Shown: positions 44,690-54,691 of the stretch, in pieces
Layout: each line of letters begins with the position of its first letter
How positions within the stretch are numbered: position 1 is the stretch's first letter
Assembly: GCF_036456085.1 (NCBI RefSeq)
Contig: NZ_CP138632.1
Location: 1,965,001 to 2,029,000 of the forward strand
DNA from: Veillonella parvula
Lineage (GTDB): Bacteria; Bacillota; Negativicutes; Veillonellales; Veillonellaceae
Direction: 5' to 3'
Length of the DNA stretch: 64,000 bases
Notes under the pieces: model-generated
Database searches by the model: none
What the model was told of the DNA's origin: nothing
Seen by the model: only the letters and a program-made list of their open reading frames with translations
Made by a program: the position numbers and the translations under genes

Positions 44690-46225
44690 TTAGCTAAGAA
44701 AGAATTTGAATACTAATGCTGCTATATAGGACATAACGGCAATCGTTATACTTAATCGTATGATAAATGAGGTAGGCATATATTGTTTTAATATATATAC
44801 GTTTTTGATATCTAACATCGGACCTAAGATGAGAAAGCCCATTACGGAACTAATAGGAAATAAGGTGCTCAAGGATTTACCGATGATGGCATCTGATGTA
44901 GAGCAGATTGAAAAGAAGAATGCTAACATCAGCAAAATTGGAATGGCTGTAAATTCTGGCAAGGTTAATCCTGCGTTGAGAAGCCAAGGCTTGCCATACA
45001 CTTGAACTATAGATAGTACAGTTGCCGCCATGGAAAAATAGAATAAGAGTTGAGAAAACTCTCGTTCCATATGGACTAACAATCTTTTTTTATCGATATG
45101 TTTAGTTTTAGTTGTTTCTAAAACGATTTCTTCGTAGCTAAGATTCTGTGGTGTTCTTGCTTTCAAAATAGATGTGGCTGGAGGCCAAAATCGGAACGAT
45201 AGGGCTACTAACAAGGCAACACCTAGTCCTAAAACGATACGCCATACGGAGAGCATGGGATTGTCAGGAAACGCATACCATGTAGAAAGAATGGTGATAG
45301 GGTTGATAATCGGGCTAGCGAGCATAAATAAAAGAGCTACTGATAAAGGGATGCCTCGATCTATTAGCGCCTTGAATAAGGGGATGATGGCACAGTCACA
45401 AATTGGCAAGGCAAAGCCACTGACCATAGCAGCCCCATAGCTTTTCAAAGAATGGTCACCTAACAGTTTTAGTAATACTCGTTGTGGTACGAAATAGCGA
45501 ATAATCGTTGAGCCTACCGTGCCTAATAAAAGGAATGGAATGGCCTCGATGATGAGGCCCGTGATTATGGCGAAGCATTGGTGAATGGAATAGGGGATGT
45601 CATGGCGAAAAGCTGTGACCAACAGTATATAGGTTGTAATACCAATAACTAATAGATTAGGAATGAGTCCCCATGTGGAATTCCGGCACAGTTGTTCTAC
45701 TTTTTCTGGTGTAGGAGCTGTTATAATTTTAGCCTCTCCGTTGTAGGTACGTAGTAAAGCGTGATGTGTATTGGATTCTGTGATAATACAATCTGCACTA
45801 TACAATTGACTCATTACATCATTACCTAAACCAGGGAGTATGGTTGAGACAAATTGATCGGTACAAATATACAATACCTTTTCTACTTGTAATAGGTGGC
45901 TTAATATATCGCTATATAGTAAGGCTTCTAGTTGATGAAAGCTTACCATGCCATTCCACTCAATCCATAGCTCTTTTGGCTGTAGTCGTTTTAAATAATC
46001 CCCGATTTTACAGGCTATCAATTCGTAAGACTTGATATCGCTAGGAACAATGGCACTGAGTTCATCCGCATTGAGTTGTAAGGGCTCTTTGATGAGAGGT
46101 TCACTGCCTTCTTCGGCGCTGATTATTGCGGTACCGCCTAGCTTTTTACGGTATTGTAATTGTTCGTTTATGAACGTGCTTTTACCGGATCCAATAAACC
46201 CTGTAACGATATAAACTGGTATCAT
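44690..46225 (-). CDS. P-loop (COG0523-like) domain fused to a DUF318 permease
   Basis: A 511-residue two-part protein. Residues about 1-185 start MIPVYIVTGFIGSGKSTFINE, a Walker A like that of CobW/COG0523 GTPases, with LWIEWNG where those have YIEPSG. The CxCC metal motif is absent. From about 190 follow roughly nine to ten helices with DUF318 motifs FALPICDCAIIPLF, LLFMLASPIINPITIL and FFSICSTSDAII. ATG 46225 overlaps the upstream CobW stop (ATGA). Stand-alone DUF318 permeases lack a P-loop, so this fusion is unusual and suggests nucleotide-driven or chaperone-coupled transport. Confidence 0.8.
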   Translation of the reverse strand: MIPVYIVTGFIGSGKSTFINEQLQYRKKLGGTAIISAEEGSEPLIKEPLQLNADELSAIVPSDIKSYELIACKIGDYLKRLQPKELWIEWNGMVSFHQLEALLYSDILSHLLQVEKVLYICTDQFVSTILPGLGNDVMSQLYSADCIITESNTHHALLRTYNGEAKIITAPTPEKVEQLCRNSTWGLIPNLLVIGITTYILLVTAFRHDIPYSIHQCFAIITGLIIEAIPFLLLGTVGSTIIRYFVPQRVLLKLLGDHSLKSYGAAMVSGFALPICDCAIIPLFKALIDRGIPLSVALLFMLASPIINPITILSTWYAFPDNPMLSVWRIVLGLGVALLVALSFRFWPPATSILKARTPQNLSYEEIVLETTKTKHIDKKRLLVHMEREFSQLLFYFSMAATVLSIVQVYGKPWLLNAGLTLPEFTAIPILLMLAFFFSICSTSDAIIGKSLSTLFPISSVMGFLILGPMLDIKNVYILKQYMPTSFIIRLSITIAVMSYIAALVFKFFLS

Positions 46226-47091
46226 GATTGACACACTTCGTTATGTATCATTGGTACATTAAAATCTGTGCCGATAACGACTAAACTATAGTCATTAGTT
46301 TCACTAGGTGAAAGCGAACAGTAATGAGTGCCGTATTGGAGTTCGTGAGGACCTTCCGTGGTTGGTACAATCCCTTTGGCACGAAGCACCGTATCAGGCA
46401 TGCCTTCTAAAATGGTTTTCCATTGTGCAAGACTAAGGGTGCGCAAATCCTTAAAGGTATGACTCATAAATAAATGTTCATCGTGTAAGCAGTGATCATC
46501 ATGACAATGATACAGGCGCTTGATGTAATCACGCAAACCAATGGTATCCCATGCTTCTTCATGAATTGGTGTATGTGGCGCGAGGTCGCGAATCATACGT
46601 TTTGTAATGCTTGTCTGTTGAATATCTTCTGTATGGCTCAAAAAAATTGCATCACTATGAGTGATTTGATCCTTGAAGAAAAGACCAAAATTTTTGATAA
46701 ACATTGGTGCTTGCATAGCATCGACAGTCGTTATTGATGCGTGAATGTAAGCAGATTTTGCAATGTCCTCGTCGTTACAAGTATGGATGATTTCACTGAG
46801 TTTGCTGACACCTGATGGCTCGATGTAGATCATATCGATTTTGTAATTTTGCAGAATATCAAGTAGTGCTTGTTGGAAATTTCCTTGTAAGCTACAGCAA
46901 ATACAGCCAGATGTTACTTCACGGACCGTGGCCCCTGTTTTTGCAAGATTAGCAGCATCGAGGCTAGTTTCACCAAAATCGTTTTCTATAATAAGAATTT
47001 TATCTTTCGATGTATGTTCTTTTAGTATATGTTGTAAGAATGTTGTTTTTCCAGAACCTAGAAATCCGGATATGATAACTATTGGAATCAT
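46222..47091 (-). CDS. CobW/COG0523-family metal-chaperone GTPase
   Basis: A 289-residue G3E GTPase. Walker A GFLGSGKTT (9-17), the metal-binding CICC motif in TSGCICCSLQGNF near residue 63, and IYIEPSGVSKL are all present. A His-rich segment (HCHDDHCLHDEHLF, near 194-207) may bind metal. It lies at the head of the operon behind GGAGGTATAT and overlaps the permease fusion. COG0523 proteins deliver Zn, Co, Ni or Fe; zinc is plausible here but not proven. Confidence 0.85.
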   Translation of the reverse strand: MIPIVIISGFLGSGKTTFLQHILKEHTSKDKILIIENDFGETSLDAANLAKTGATVREVTSGCICCSLQGNFQQALLDILQNYKIDMIYIEPSGVSKLSEIIHTCNDEDIAKSAYIHASITTVDAMQAPMFIKNFGLFFKDQITHSDAIFLSHTEDIQQTSITKRMIRDLAPHTPIHEEAWDTIGLRDYIKRLYHCHDDHCLHDEHLFMSHTFKDLRTLSLAQWKTILEGMPDTVLRAKGIVPTTEGPHELQYGTHYCSLSPSETNDYSLVVIGTDFNVPMIHNEVCQS

Positions 47092-47515
47092 ATATACCTC
47101 CTGCGTAATGTAAACACAGTATACACCTATAGGATAACACAGAAAATACTCTATGGGGTATATGGAGACTAGTGAATGAGTCAGAGTTTAACAGCTTTTT
47201 TTGAAATTTATAGATTATATACTATATATGAGTATACTGGCACATGTAGTTGATATTCATAATTATTTATAAATAAAACGATGCATTCCATGTTGTTCAT
47301 ATATGAAAGAATACTCCTGTATGAATAAATATTTATTTATGTAGTTGAAAAATTTTTATGAAAAAAATCCCTCCTACAAGATAATTCAGTTGGAGAGATG
47401 GCTGAATTACTTATAGGAGGGTTGGAGAGTCAATATTACATGGGTCTCGTAACTTGATGTGTTATTTGCTTATAGTATAACAAATTATACATCAAAAATA
47501 TAGTAATTATTTATT
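47092..47515. other. 424-bp intergenic region upstream of the metal operon and downstream of pepD
   Basis: No gene. It contains the promoter region of the CobW operon near 47100-47220 (no operator recognised) and the pepD terminator at 47361-47421. The rest is AT-rich with short palindromic T/A stretches. Confidence 0.4.
47361..47421 (-). terminator. Terminator of pepD
   Basis: On the - strand CCCTCCTA (47421-47414) pairs with TAGGAGGG (47376-47369), with the AATTCAG/CTGAATT inner pair, followed by ATTTTTTT. Confidence 0.8.
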
Positions 47516-48964
47516 TTATTGTAATTTTGCTAATAATGCTTTGAGGTACACATATACATTTTCAACAGAAGGTAAATGAACGCGTTCTGATGGTGTATGA
47601 GGACTTACGATAGTAGGCCCAAAGCTAATCATTTGTGTATTTGGCAATACGCCTTTTAACAAACCACATTCGAGACCTGCGTGAATAGCATTTACATTAG
47701 CTGGTGTATCGAACATTTCGTTATGCAAGGAAATCGCTTGTTCTTCCAATTTTGAGCCTTTGTCGTATTCCCATGCTGGATATCCACCTGTACGCTCTGC
47801 AGCTACGCCAAGTGCTTTTGCAAGAAGCATCATTTTTTTCGTTAAGAATTCAAGACTATTGCTATTGGAACTACGAATAGAAATGAGTATTTCAATGGTA
47901 TGTTGATTTTCACGTACGATAGCAATATTATTAGATGTTTCTACAAGGTTTGGGATAGACTTACTTACAGAATGAACCCCATCTTGTGCAAGATAGATAT
48001 ATGTAATAAGTGCTTCTGTTGTGTCTTCTGCATATACTATTTCAGGAGTAGGAACATCTTCAACTACAAATGTAAGGCCTGGATCCTGTACGCTATATTC
48101 GTGTTGGTATTGTTTTTCTTGGTATGCGAGCAATGTTTTAATGGCTGCCACATCTTCAGAGCGTACGGATAGTACAGCTACTGCCTTAGACGGGATTGCA
48201 TTATGTTTTACGCCACCTTCGAAAGACGCTAAGCTAATAGGATATTGTTGTTGAATATCATAGAGTACACGGGTTAGTACTTGGTTTGCATTAGCTCGTT
48301 GCTCGTTGATTTCGATGCCGGAGTGCCCCCCTTTGAGGCCGGTTACTGTAATGGATAAGCCCGCATCATAGCCTGGTAAATTGTTTTCGCGTAACAATGG
48401 AATTTTTACATGTACGTGGCAGCCGCCAGCACAGCTAACGGTGAAGTCATGTTCTACTTCTGTATCTAGGTTGAGTAAGTAGTCACCAGTTACTTGACCT
48501 TCTTTAATGGCAAAGGCACCATCCATACCAGTTTCTTCGTTGGTAGTGAATAATAATTGCATTGGTCCATGTTGTTGGCTTTCATCTTCAAGGAGAGCAA
48601 GCATCATAGCAGCACCCATGCCATTATCGGCACCTAATGTTGTATGGTCTGCGTGCATCCATTCGCCTTCGATGATATTGGCGATTGGATCTTTAGAGAA
48701 GTCGTGGTTAGAGTCATGGTCTTTAACACAAACCATATCAATATGACCTTGTAAAATGATGGATGGACGGTTTTCATAACCTGGAGATGCAGCTTTTTTG
48801 ATAACTACATTAAAGATTTCGTCTTGATGAACTTCAAGACCTAAATTTTTAGCAAAGTTCACGATGTAATCGCTGATGCCTTTTTCATTGCCGGACTCAC
48901 GAGGGATTTGGCTCATTTCTTTAAAAATTTCTAATACGCGTTTTGCTTGAACGATTGTTTCCAT
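47516..48964 (-). CDS. pepD: Aminoacyl-histidine dipeptidase PepD (M20C)
   Basis: Zinc dipeptidase, 482 residues, hydrolysing Xaa-His and similar dipeptides in the cytosol. Metal and catalytic residues lie in QGHIDMVC, TLGADNGMGAA, TNEETGMDGA, LNLDTE and HAGLECG, in M20 order. The first 15 residues of the frame before ATG 48964 lack a ribosome site, whereas AAAGGT precedes 48964. Single gene with its own terminator; provides amino acids from peptides. Confidence 0.93.
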   Translation of the reverse strand: METIVQAKRVLEIFKEMSQIPRESGNEKGISDYIVNFAKNLGLEVHQDEIFNVVIKKAASPGYENRPSIILQGHIDMVCVKDHDSNHDFSKDPIANIIEGEWMHADHTTLGADNGMGAAMMLALLEDESQQHGPMQLLFTTNEETGMDGAFAIKEGQVTGDYLLNLDTEVEHDFTVSCAGGCHVHVKIPLLRENNLPGYDAGLSITVTGLKGGHSGIEINEQRANANQVLTRVLYDIQQQYPISLASFEGGVKHNAIPSKAVAVLSVRSEDVAAIKTLLAYQEKQYQHEYSVQDPGLTFVVEDVPTPEIVYAEDTTEALITYIYLAQDGVHSVSKSIPNLVETSNNIAIVRENQHTIEILISIRSSNSNSLEFLTKKMMLLAKALGVAAERTGGYPAWEYDKGSKLEEQAISLHNEMFDTPANVNAIHAGLECGLLKGVLPNTQMISFGPTIVSPHTPSERVHLPSVENVYVYLKALLAKLQ

Positions 48965-49265
48965 AATGGTACCTTTCATTCTCATGTAAAATAGATATGT
49001 ATGTATTATTGAAAGCTTTTAAAACAATACAAAATAAAATATTATAGCGTAATGGTCGCTTGTTTTACAGTCTAGACTATGTTCTTTCATACATACGAAC
49101 TATATAAATTATTGTTGTATATATATAGTTATATCACAATAAAGATTATTAGGATAGATTATGCTAAGTGCTAGCTATATAGGAATAATATTGTATAATG
49201 AGGGTATACGAATAACGAATAACAATTAACTAAATTTCTATAGATCTTAGAAGGTTGGTGAACTA

Positions 49266-50717
49266 ATGCAACATGAAAGCCGCAATATTAGCATGCTTAT
49301 GGATTTTTATGAGATGACTATGGCACATGGCTACTTTACAAAATTAAAAAATGTGGATCGCGTCGCATTTGACGTTTTTTTTAGACGTAATCCAGACAAG
49401 GGCGGTTTTGCTATTTTTGGTGGTCTCGAACAAATCGTTGAGTACATTTTAAATTTACACTTTGATGAAAGTGATATCTCTTATTTACGGAGTCAGGGTA
49501 TTTTTAGTGAAGATTTTTTAGCTTATTTAAAAGATTTCTCTTTCACTGGTGATGTATATGCCTTCCCAGAAGGTTCTATCATCTATCCTAATGAACCTGT
49601 AATTACAATTGTGGCTCCTCTCATAGATGCACAAATTATAGAAACTGCAGTGCTTACTATGATGAACCATCAATCCCTTATCGCCACAAAAGCTAATCGC
49701 ATTGTTCGCGCTGCGGATGGGCGTATTGTGGCTGACTTTGGTGCTCGTCGTGCACATAATGTAGACGCTGCTGTATATGGTGCAAGAGCCGCTTATATTG
49801 GTGGTGTTCAGTCCACTGCAACCGTTTTAGCAGGGCAACAATTTGGCATTCCTGTTAGTGGGACCATGGCACATAGCTGGGTTATGTACTATGGTTCTGA
49901 ATACGATGCTTTCAAAGCCTATGCCGAAGTGTATCCAGATAATGCAGTATTCCTCGTTGATACTTATGATGTGTTAAACTCTGGCGTGCCCAATGCTATT
50001 AAGGTAGCAAAGGATGTATTGGAGCCAATGGGGAAACGCTTAAAAGGAATTCGCCTAGATTCTGGTGACCTTGCGTATTTGGCTAAAAAAGCGCGGCGCA
50101 TGCTAGATGATGCAGGCTTAGAAGATTGTAAAATCATGGCATCTAATAGTCTAGATGAGTATACAATCACATCTTTGCTCATACAAGGTGGGCCTATTGA
50201 TATCTTTGGTGTAGGGGAGCGTCTCATTACCTCTAAGAGTGACCCCGTATTTGGTGCGGTATATAAGATTGCTAGCATCGAGAAAGATGGTATGTGGGAA
50301 CCGCGTATCAAGATTTCTGAAAGTGTAGAAAAAATTACTAATCCAGGTCTTAAAAAGGTATATCGTGTTTATAATGATAAAGGACGTGCGATTGCAGATC
50401 TATTAACATTGTTGAGAGAGGTACCTGATACAGAGGAACCATATCGTTATATCGATCCTGAGCAACCTTGGCGTGAATTATATTTTGAAAATTGTACTTT
50501 TAAAGAGATGAAGCAGCTTATTATCAAGGATGGTAAATTAGTTGTGGACTTACCAACCCTAGAGGAAATTCGAGCATATGTGCAAGATCAATTAGCTAAT
50601 GAAATTTGGCCTGAAGAGCAACGCTTTGAAAATCCACATCGTCACTACCTTGATATGAGTCCTAGCTACTATCAATTGAAGATGGATTTATTGAACCGTA
50701 TTTATCGGAAAAAGTAG
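49266..50717 (+). CDS. pncB: Nicotinate phosphoribosyltransferase
   Basis: Converts nicotinate and PRPP to nicotinate mononucleotide, the entry step of NAD salvage. The 483 residues show MLMDFYEMTMAHGY at the start, the FRRNPDKGGFAIFGGLEQ motif, DFGARRAHNVDAA, SGTMAHSWVM with the catalytic histidine, VDTYDV and IRLDSGDLAYLA. AGAAGGTTGG precedes ATG 49266. nadE follows after 8 bp, so this is an NAD-salvage operon. Confidence 0.95.
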   Translation: MQHESRNISMLMDFYEMTMAHGYFTKLKNVDRVAFDVFFRRNPDKGGFAIFGGLEQIVEYILNLHFDESDISYLRSQGIFSEDFLAYLKDFSFTGDVYAFPEGSIIYPNEPVITIVAPLIDAQIIETAVLTMMNHQSLIATKANRIVRAADGRIVADFGARRAHNVDAAVYGARAAYIGGVQSTATVLAGQQFGIPVSGTMAHSWVMYYGSEYDAFKAYAEVYPDNAVFLVDTYDVLNSGVPNAIKVAKDVLEPMGKRLKGIRLDSGDLAYLAKKARRMLDDAGLEDCKIMASNSLDEYTITSLLIQGGPIDIFGVGERLITSKSDPVFGAVYKIASIEKDGMWEPRIKISESVEKITNPGLKKVYRVYNDKGRAIADLLTLLREVPDTEEPYRYIDPEQPWRELYFENCTFKEMKQLIIKDGKLVVDLPTLEEIRAYVQDQLANEIWPEEQRFENPHRHYLDMSPSYYQLKMDLLNRIYRKK

Positions 50718-50725
50718 GAGGGCCT

Positions 50726-51493
50726 ATGTTAGAAAATCCACAAGCTACAAAGGATGCCCTCATTCAATGGATTCGAGATTATTTTGGTAAAAATGGTCCT
50801 AACTGTAGTGCTGTAGTTGGTATTTCAGGTGGTAAGGACTCGACTATCGTGGCAGCTCTTTGCAAAGAAGCTCTCGGTGCAGATCGCGTAGTTGGTGTTC
50901 TTATGCCAAATGGAGTGCAATCGGATATTGATGATGCTCAGGCAGTGGTGAATCATTTAGGAATTCCTCACATGACGGTCAATATTGGCGCTGCCTATGA
51001 GGCGCTAACTCATGCTATCGTTCAGGCTAAGGGGTATGATGTTGTAACGGGGAGAACCGATTTATCTAAAGATGCTGCCATCAATACGCCGCCTCGTCTC
51101 CGAATGGCAACTCTCTATGCAGTAGGGCAAAATTTACCAAATGGTGCTCGTGTAGCAAATACTTGTAATGGTTCTGAAGACTACGTAGGATACTCTACAA
51201 AATACGGAGATAGTGCAGGAGATTTTAGCCCTCTCGCACAACTCGTAGTAGAAGAAGTTCGTCAAATAGGAAAACTTCTTGATATTCCATTGCATCTAGT
51301 TGATAAGGTGCCAAGTGATGGTCTCAGCGGTCAGTCTGATGAGGATAAATTAGGATTTACCTATGCTGTATTGGATCATTATATTAGAACTGGGGAAATT
51401 GAAGATCAAACAATAAAAGAGCGAATCGACCATCTGAATCTAATTAATAAGCATAAATTAGAGTTGATGCCGTCATTTGACCCAAACCTTTAA
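50726..51493 (+). CDS. nadE: Ammonia-dependent NAD synthetase
   Basis: Adenylates nicotinate adenine dinucleotide and amidates it to NAD. The 255 residues contain the N-type ATP pyrophosphatase P-loop GISGGKDST (32-40), NGSEDYVGYSTKYGDSAGDF and PSDGLSGQSDEDKLGF. There is no glutaminase (CN hydrolase) domain, so it must use free ammonia. An asparaginase gene lies immediately downstream and may supply that ammonia. TAGGAGGGCC precedes the ATG. Confidence 0.95.
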   Translation: MLENPQATKDALIQWIRDYFGKNGPNCSAVVGISGGKDSTIVAALCKEALGADRVVGVLMPNGVQSDIDDAQAVVNHLGIPHMTVNIGAAYEALTHAIVQAKGYDVVTGRTDLSKDAAINTPPRLRMATLYAVGQNLPNGARVANTCNGSEDYVGYSTKYGDSAGDFSPLAQLVVEEVRQIGKLLDIPLHLVDKVPSDGLSGQSDEDKLGFTYAVLDHYIRTGEIEDQTIKERIDHLNLINKHKLELMPSFDPNL

Positions 51494-51531
51494 TTGATAG
51501 GGTGAAAATCTTGATTTATAGTGGAGGTAAT

Positions 51532-52509
51532 ATGGAGACAAAAATCGCTTTGATTGGTACTGGTGGAACTATTGCTGGAAAAGGTACTTCAAATACGGAT
51601 TTAACGGGTTATACGGCAGGGGTATTAGGCCTTGACGAAATCTTAGCCTCTGTACCTGGCACAAAACCGTATGGTCCTTATACTTATACTCAGTTTAGTA
51701 ATATTGAAAGCTCCGATATTACCGTAAATCATTGGTTAGAACTTTCTAAGTTGGTGCAAAAATTGGTTAATCGAGATGATATCGGTGGTGTTGTCATTAC
51801 TCACGGTACAGATAGCATGGAGGAGACAGCATATTTTCTGAATCTGACAGTTCATACAGACAAGCCGATTGTTATTACTGGATCTATGAGACCTGCTGGT
51901 GCTATTAGTGCAGACGGGCCAATTAATTTATTGCAAGCAATCCAAGTAGCGAGAACACCATCATCTGTAGGTAAAGGTGTGGTAGTCGTATTAAATGGCT
52001 ACATTGATGGGGCAAGGGATGTATCTAAATGCAATACTACTAATGTAGCGACCTTTGATAGTCCATTAGTGGGGCATCTTGGTATTGTACAAGATGGTGT
52101 TGCCCACTATTATAAAACATCGACTCGCCGCCATACTCAAGACTCCGTATTTGATGTGAGTAAATTAGCTGAGTTGCCTCGTGTAGTTATAATGACTTGC
52201 TACGGTGGTATGGATGATATGGTGCCTATGAGTGTAGTTGCTACAAATCCTGACGGTTTGATCTTAACAGGGCTTGGTCATGGTACTATCCCACAAAATG
52301 TACGTCAAATCACACAGAATACAAAGTTTCCAACGGTACGTGCTTCTCGTACCGGTAGTGGCATGGTATCTGCAGTGCCACAAGATGCACTGGCAAACTA
52401 TCTCGTATGTGATACTTTAAGTCCACAAAAAGCTCGTATTTTACTGATGCTAGGGCTTACAAAAACTAAAAATCTTAAAAAGTTACAACAATTTTTCCAT
52501 GAATATTAA
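51532..52509 (+). CDS. L-asparaginase
   Basis: Hydrolyses asparagine to aspartate and ammonia. The 325 residues show ALIGTGGTIAG with the first catalytic Thr, ITHGTDSMEET with the second Thr-Asp pair, GSMRPAGAISADGP, and YGGMDDMVPM. No signal peptide, so it is cytosolic (type I-like). ATG 51532 follows TGGAGGTAA; the frame could open at 51502. Third gene of the pncB-nadE operon, probably an ammonia source for NadE. Confidence 0.88.
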   Translation: METKIALIGTGGTIAGKGTSNTDLTGYTAGVLGLDEILASVPGTKPYGPYTYTQFSNIESSDITVNHWLELSKLVQKLVNRDDIGGVVITHGTDSMEETAYFLNLTVHTDKPIVITGSMRPAGAISADGPINLLQAIQVARTPSSVGKGVVVVLNGYIDGARDVSKCNTTNVATFDSPLVGHLGIVQDGVAHYYKTSTRRHTQDSVFDVSKLAELPRVVIMTCYGGMDDMVPMSVVATNPDGLILTGLGHGTIPQNVRQITQNTKFPTVRASRTGSGMVSAVPQDALANYLVCDTLSPQKARILLMLGLTKTKNLKKLQQFFHEY

Positions 52510-52573
52510 AGGCACATAATACTCATGGAACATATGAAACATAATAATTCTTTGAATCTAATAATTAATTTGA

Positions 52574-52600
52574 AAAATTTGAGAAAATATCTCAAATTTT
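52574..52600. terminator. Hairpin after the asparaginase gene
   Basis: AAAATTTGAGA and TCTCAAATTTT are perfect arms around AAATA. The T run is part of the stem, so termination is likely but weak. Confidence 0.5.
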
Positions 52601-52654
52601 AATTTGATATTCATTTTCAAGAATTATATTATATGTAACAGTTTTATATGCAAT

Positions 52655-52692
52655 AAACCGCACATTCCGATCGCCTAGGATGTGCGGTTTTT
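52655..52692. terminator. Bidirectional terminator between the NAD operon and cbiZ
   Basis: AAACCGCACAT and ATGTGCGGTTT with TTTTT on the right. Confidence 0.85.
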
Positions 52693-52784
52693 CATTTGTA
52701 TTATATTTTTCATATATGAGTGGGGTATTGAATGATAATTTTTGGGGTATCATTCTAGATATTTTTGTATATTACAAAATAGGA

Positions 52785-53561
52785 TTATTCAGCGCCGATA
52801 GCATTTTCTAGTGCTCTTTGTACGCCTACATAGACAGCCTTGGCTAAGGTGTCTCCAAATAATGAGAAGGAACCAGCATCTGTTAAGATAGCTCCATTTG
52901 TATCGATGGTGAGAATGATACCATCTGTAGAGGTACCTGTGGCAGATGTTTTGCGTTCTTTTGTAATTGCGTCAGGAATGTCTTCATTAATAAACGGATG
53001 GAGTCGTACGCTTTCAACATTCCAATCTTGTAGGGCTGCGGTTTTTGCCTCGGTAATCGTCATAATAGCTTTTACCATAGCGCTATCTGTTAAAGCTTTA
53101 TTTGTAAATACGAGAATATTAATTGTGCCTGGCACTATGAAGTCTCCATCACGCTCTTCGTAACAATAGCCTGTACCTGCGCGATGTGCCGTTTTTTCAT
53201 AGCCTGCAGTCACGATAGTTTCCACAATAGTATCATGTTCTTCAACTTTGGAATAGGCGTGTAGATGCATTGTGGCAGACGTGAGAAGTGCTGTACTAAA
53301 ATGAACAGGAGTATCAATATGTTCAAATTCTTGAGCCAAATAATCGGCTACAGAGCCACCGGGTAAATCTTTTTCTGTTTCGATTTGATATGTTAGCTGT
53401 TGGTTGCGTACCGCTAGCGTATGGTGATAGCCACCATTTAATTGTCCGCTCGAAAGAGAATAGTGGATATCGTCAAAGTGTACCGTAACGGAGTGTAACT
53501 CTCTAGTTACATAGCCTCCAGTAGCAAGCTCTTGGGGTGCTTCGTATAGATTTTTGAACAT
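52785..53561 (-). CDS. cbiZ: Adenosylcobinamide amidohydrolase CbiZ
   Basis: Cleaves adenosylpseudocobalamin or adenosylcobinamide to adenosylcobyric acid, allowing salvage and remodelling of cobamides. The 258 residues carry family motifs TAGYEKTAHRAG (in place of the usual TAGLSNA), GTINILVFTNKALTDSAMVKAIMTITEAKTAAL and ATGTSTDGIILT. AGGGAGA precedes ATG 53561. A salvage gene fits an organism needing B12 for methionine or propionate metabolism. No cobalamin riboswitch in front. Confidence 0.88.
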   Translation of the reverse strand: MFKNLYEAPQELATGGYVTRELHSVTVHFDDIHYSLSSGQLNGGYHHTLAVRNQQLTYQIETEKDLPGGSVADYLAQEFEHIDTPVHFSTALLTSATMHLHAYSKVEEHDTIVETIVTAGYEKTAHRAGTGYCYEERDGDFIVPGTINILVFTNKALTDSAMVKAIMTITEAKTAALQDWNVESVRLHPFINEDIPDAITKERKTSATGTSTDGIILTIDTNGAILTDAGSFSLFGDTLAKAVYVGVQRALENAIGAE

Positions 53562-53736
53562 GTAAGTCTCCCTAGTTTTATGATTGTTATATATGGAATA
53601 TAACGATATAATATCTTTATTATCGTATTGCAAATGCATATGTAAAATTATAGCATATATATTTACCGTTATTATATTGCTATTATGTTGTGATAGATAT
53701 TTGTTATTGTATCGATTTATATTATGGATGGTTACT

Positions 53737-54666
53737 ATGGCTAATTTCTTAAGTGCTGTTTCTGAATTTCTTTTTAAAGACGCTAATATATTAATTCAAA
53801 TAAGGGACTGGTTTTTTGCACAAGCTGGAAATATCTTATTAGCATTAATTTTATTTTGGATTGGGCGATATGCTATTAAATGGGTAAAAGCATTTGCGGT
53901 CCGCATTATGACAAAAGCTTCCTATGACTCAGCAGCAATGAGCTTTATCACTCAAATTATTAATTATGCCTTGCTAGTAGGGTTAGTATTGATTTGCTTA
54001 AACCAAATCGGTATTCCTACAACATCCTTTATAGCTGCTTTTGGTGCGTTTGGTTTAGGTATTGGTCTCGCCTTACAGAATAACCTTTCTAACTTAGCAT
54101 CTGGTTTATTAATTCTTATCTTCAAACCTTTTAGAGCGGGTCACGTTATTCAGGTAGGTGATGTAGTTGGCAGTGTTAAATCAATTCAATTTATGTATAC
54201 AGTTATTACTACAAAAGATCAAAAGAATGTATACATACCTAATTCTCTTCTTACATCACAAGCTGTAACTAACATTGTTTATACTACAGAACGGGTTATC
54301 CCATTTACGTTTGACATTGGTTATAATAATGATCATCATGAGGCAATAAAAATCTTAAAAAATATTTTTGCAGCAGATAAACGTGTCCTTAATCCGAAGA
54401 ATATGGAAATAGGTATCTCTGAATTTGGAGATAATTCTGTACGAATCGCCGCTTATGCTCGTGTTAAGTCGAATGATTTTCTCGATGTTCAATATAGCAT
54501 TATGTCTGATGTAAAAGATGCATTCGACAAATATGGCATCGATATTCCATATCCTCAACGTGTAGTATATATTCAAAATGTAGATACATCGACAGGTGAA
54601 ATTAAAGGGACAAAGAAGAAAGCAACTGCTACAAATGTAGCACTAGATGATAGTCTTGAAAGTTAA
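53737..54666 (+). CDS. mscS: Small-conductance mechanosensitive channel MscS
   Basis: A 309-residue inner-membrane channel. Three helices are followed by the MscS pore helix, AAFGAFGLGIGLALQNNLSN, then GLLILIFKPFRAGHVIQVG and the beta and C-terminal domains. It protects cells from osmotic downshock. Start choice between 53728 and 53737 is open; GGATGG fits 53737 better. It overlaps nothing upstream; the D-Ala carboxypeptidase follows 25 bp later. Confidence 0.9.
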   Translation: MANFLSAVSEFLFKDANILIQIRDWFFAQAGNILLALILFWIGRYAIKWVKAFAVRIMTKASYDSAAMSFITQIINYALLVGLVLICLNQIGIPTTSFIAAFGAFGLGIGLALQNNLSNLASGLLILIFKPFRAGHVIQVGDVVGSVKSIQFMYTVITTKDQKNVYIPNSLLTSQAVTNIVYTTERVIPFTFDIGYNNDHHEAIKILKNIFAADKRVLNPKNMEIGISEFGDNSVRIAAYARVKSNDFLDVQYSIMSDVKDAFDKYGIDIPYPQRVVYIQNVDTSTGEIKGTKKKATATNVALDDSLES

Positions 54667-54691
54667 GATACTGGAAGGTAGAACGAGAGTG

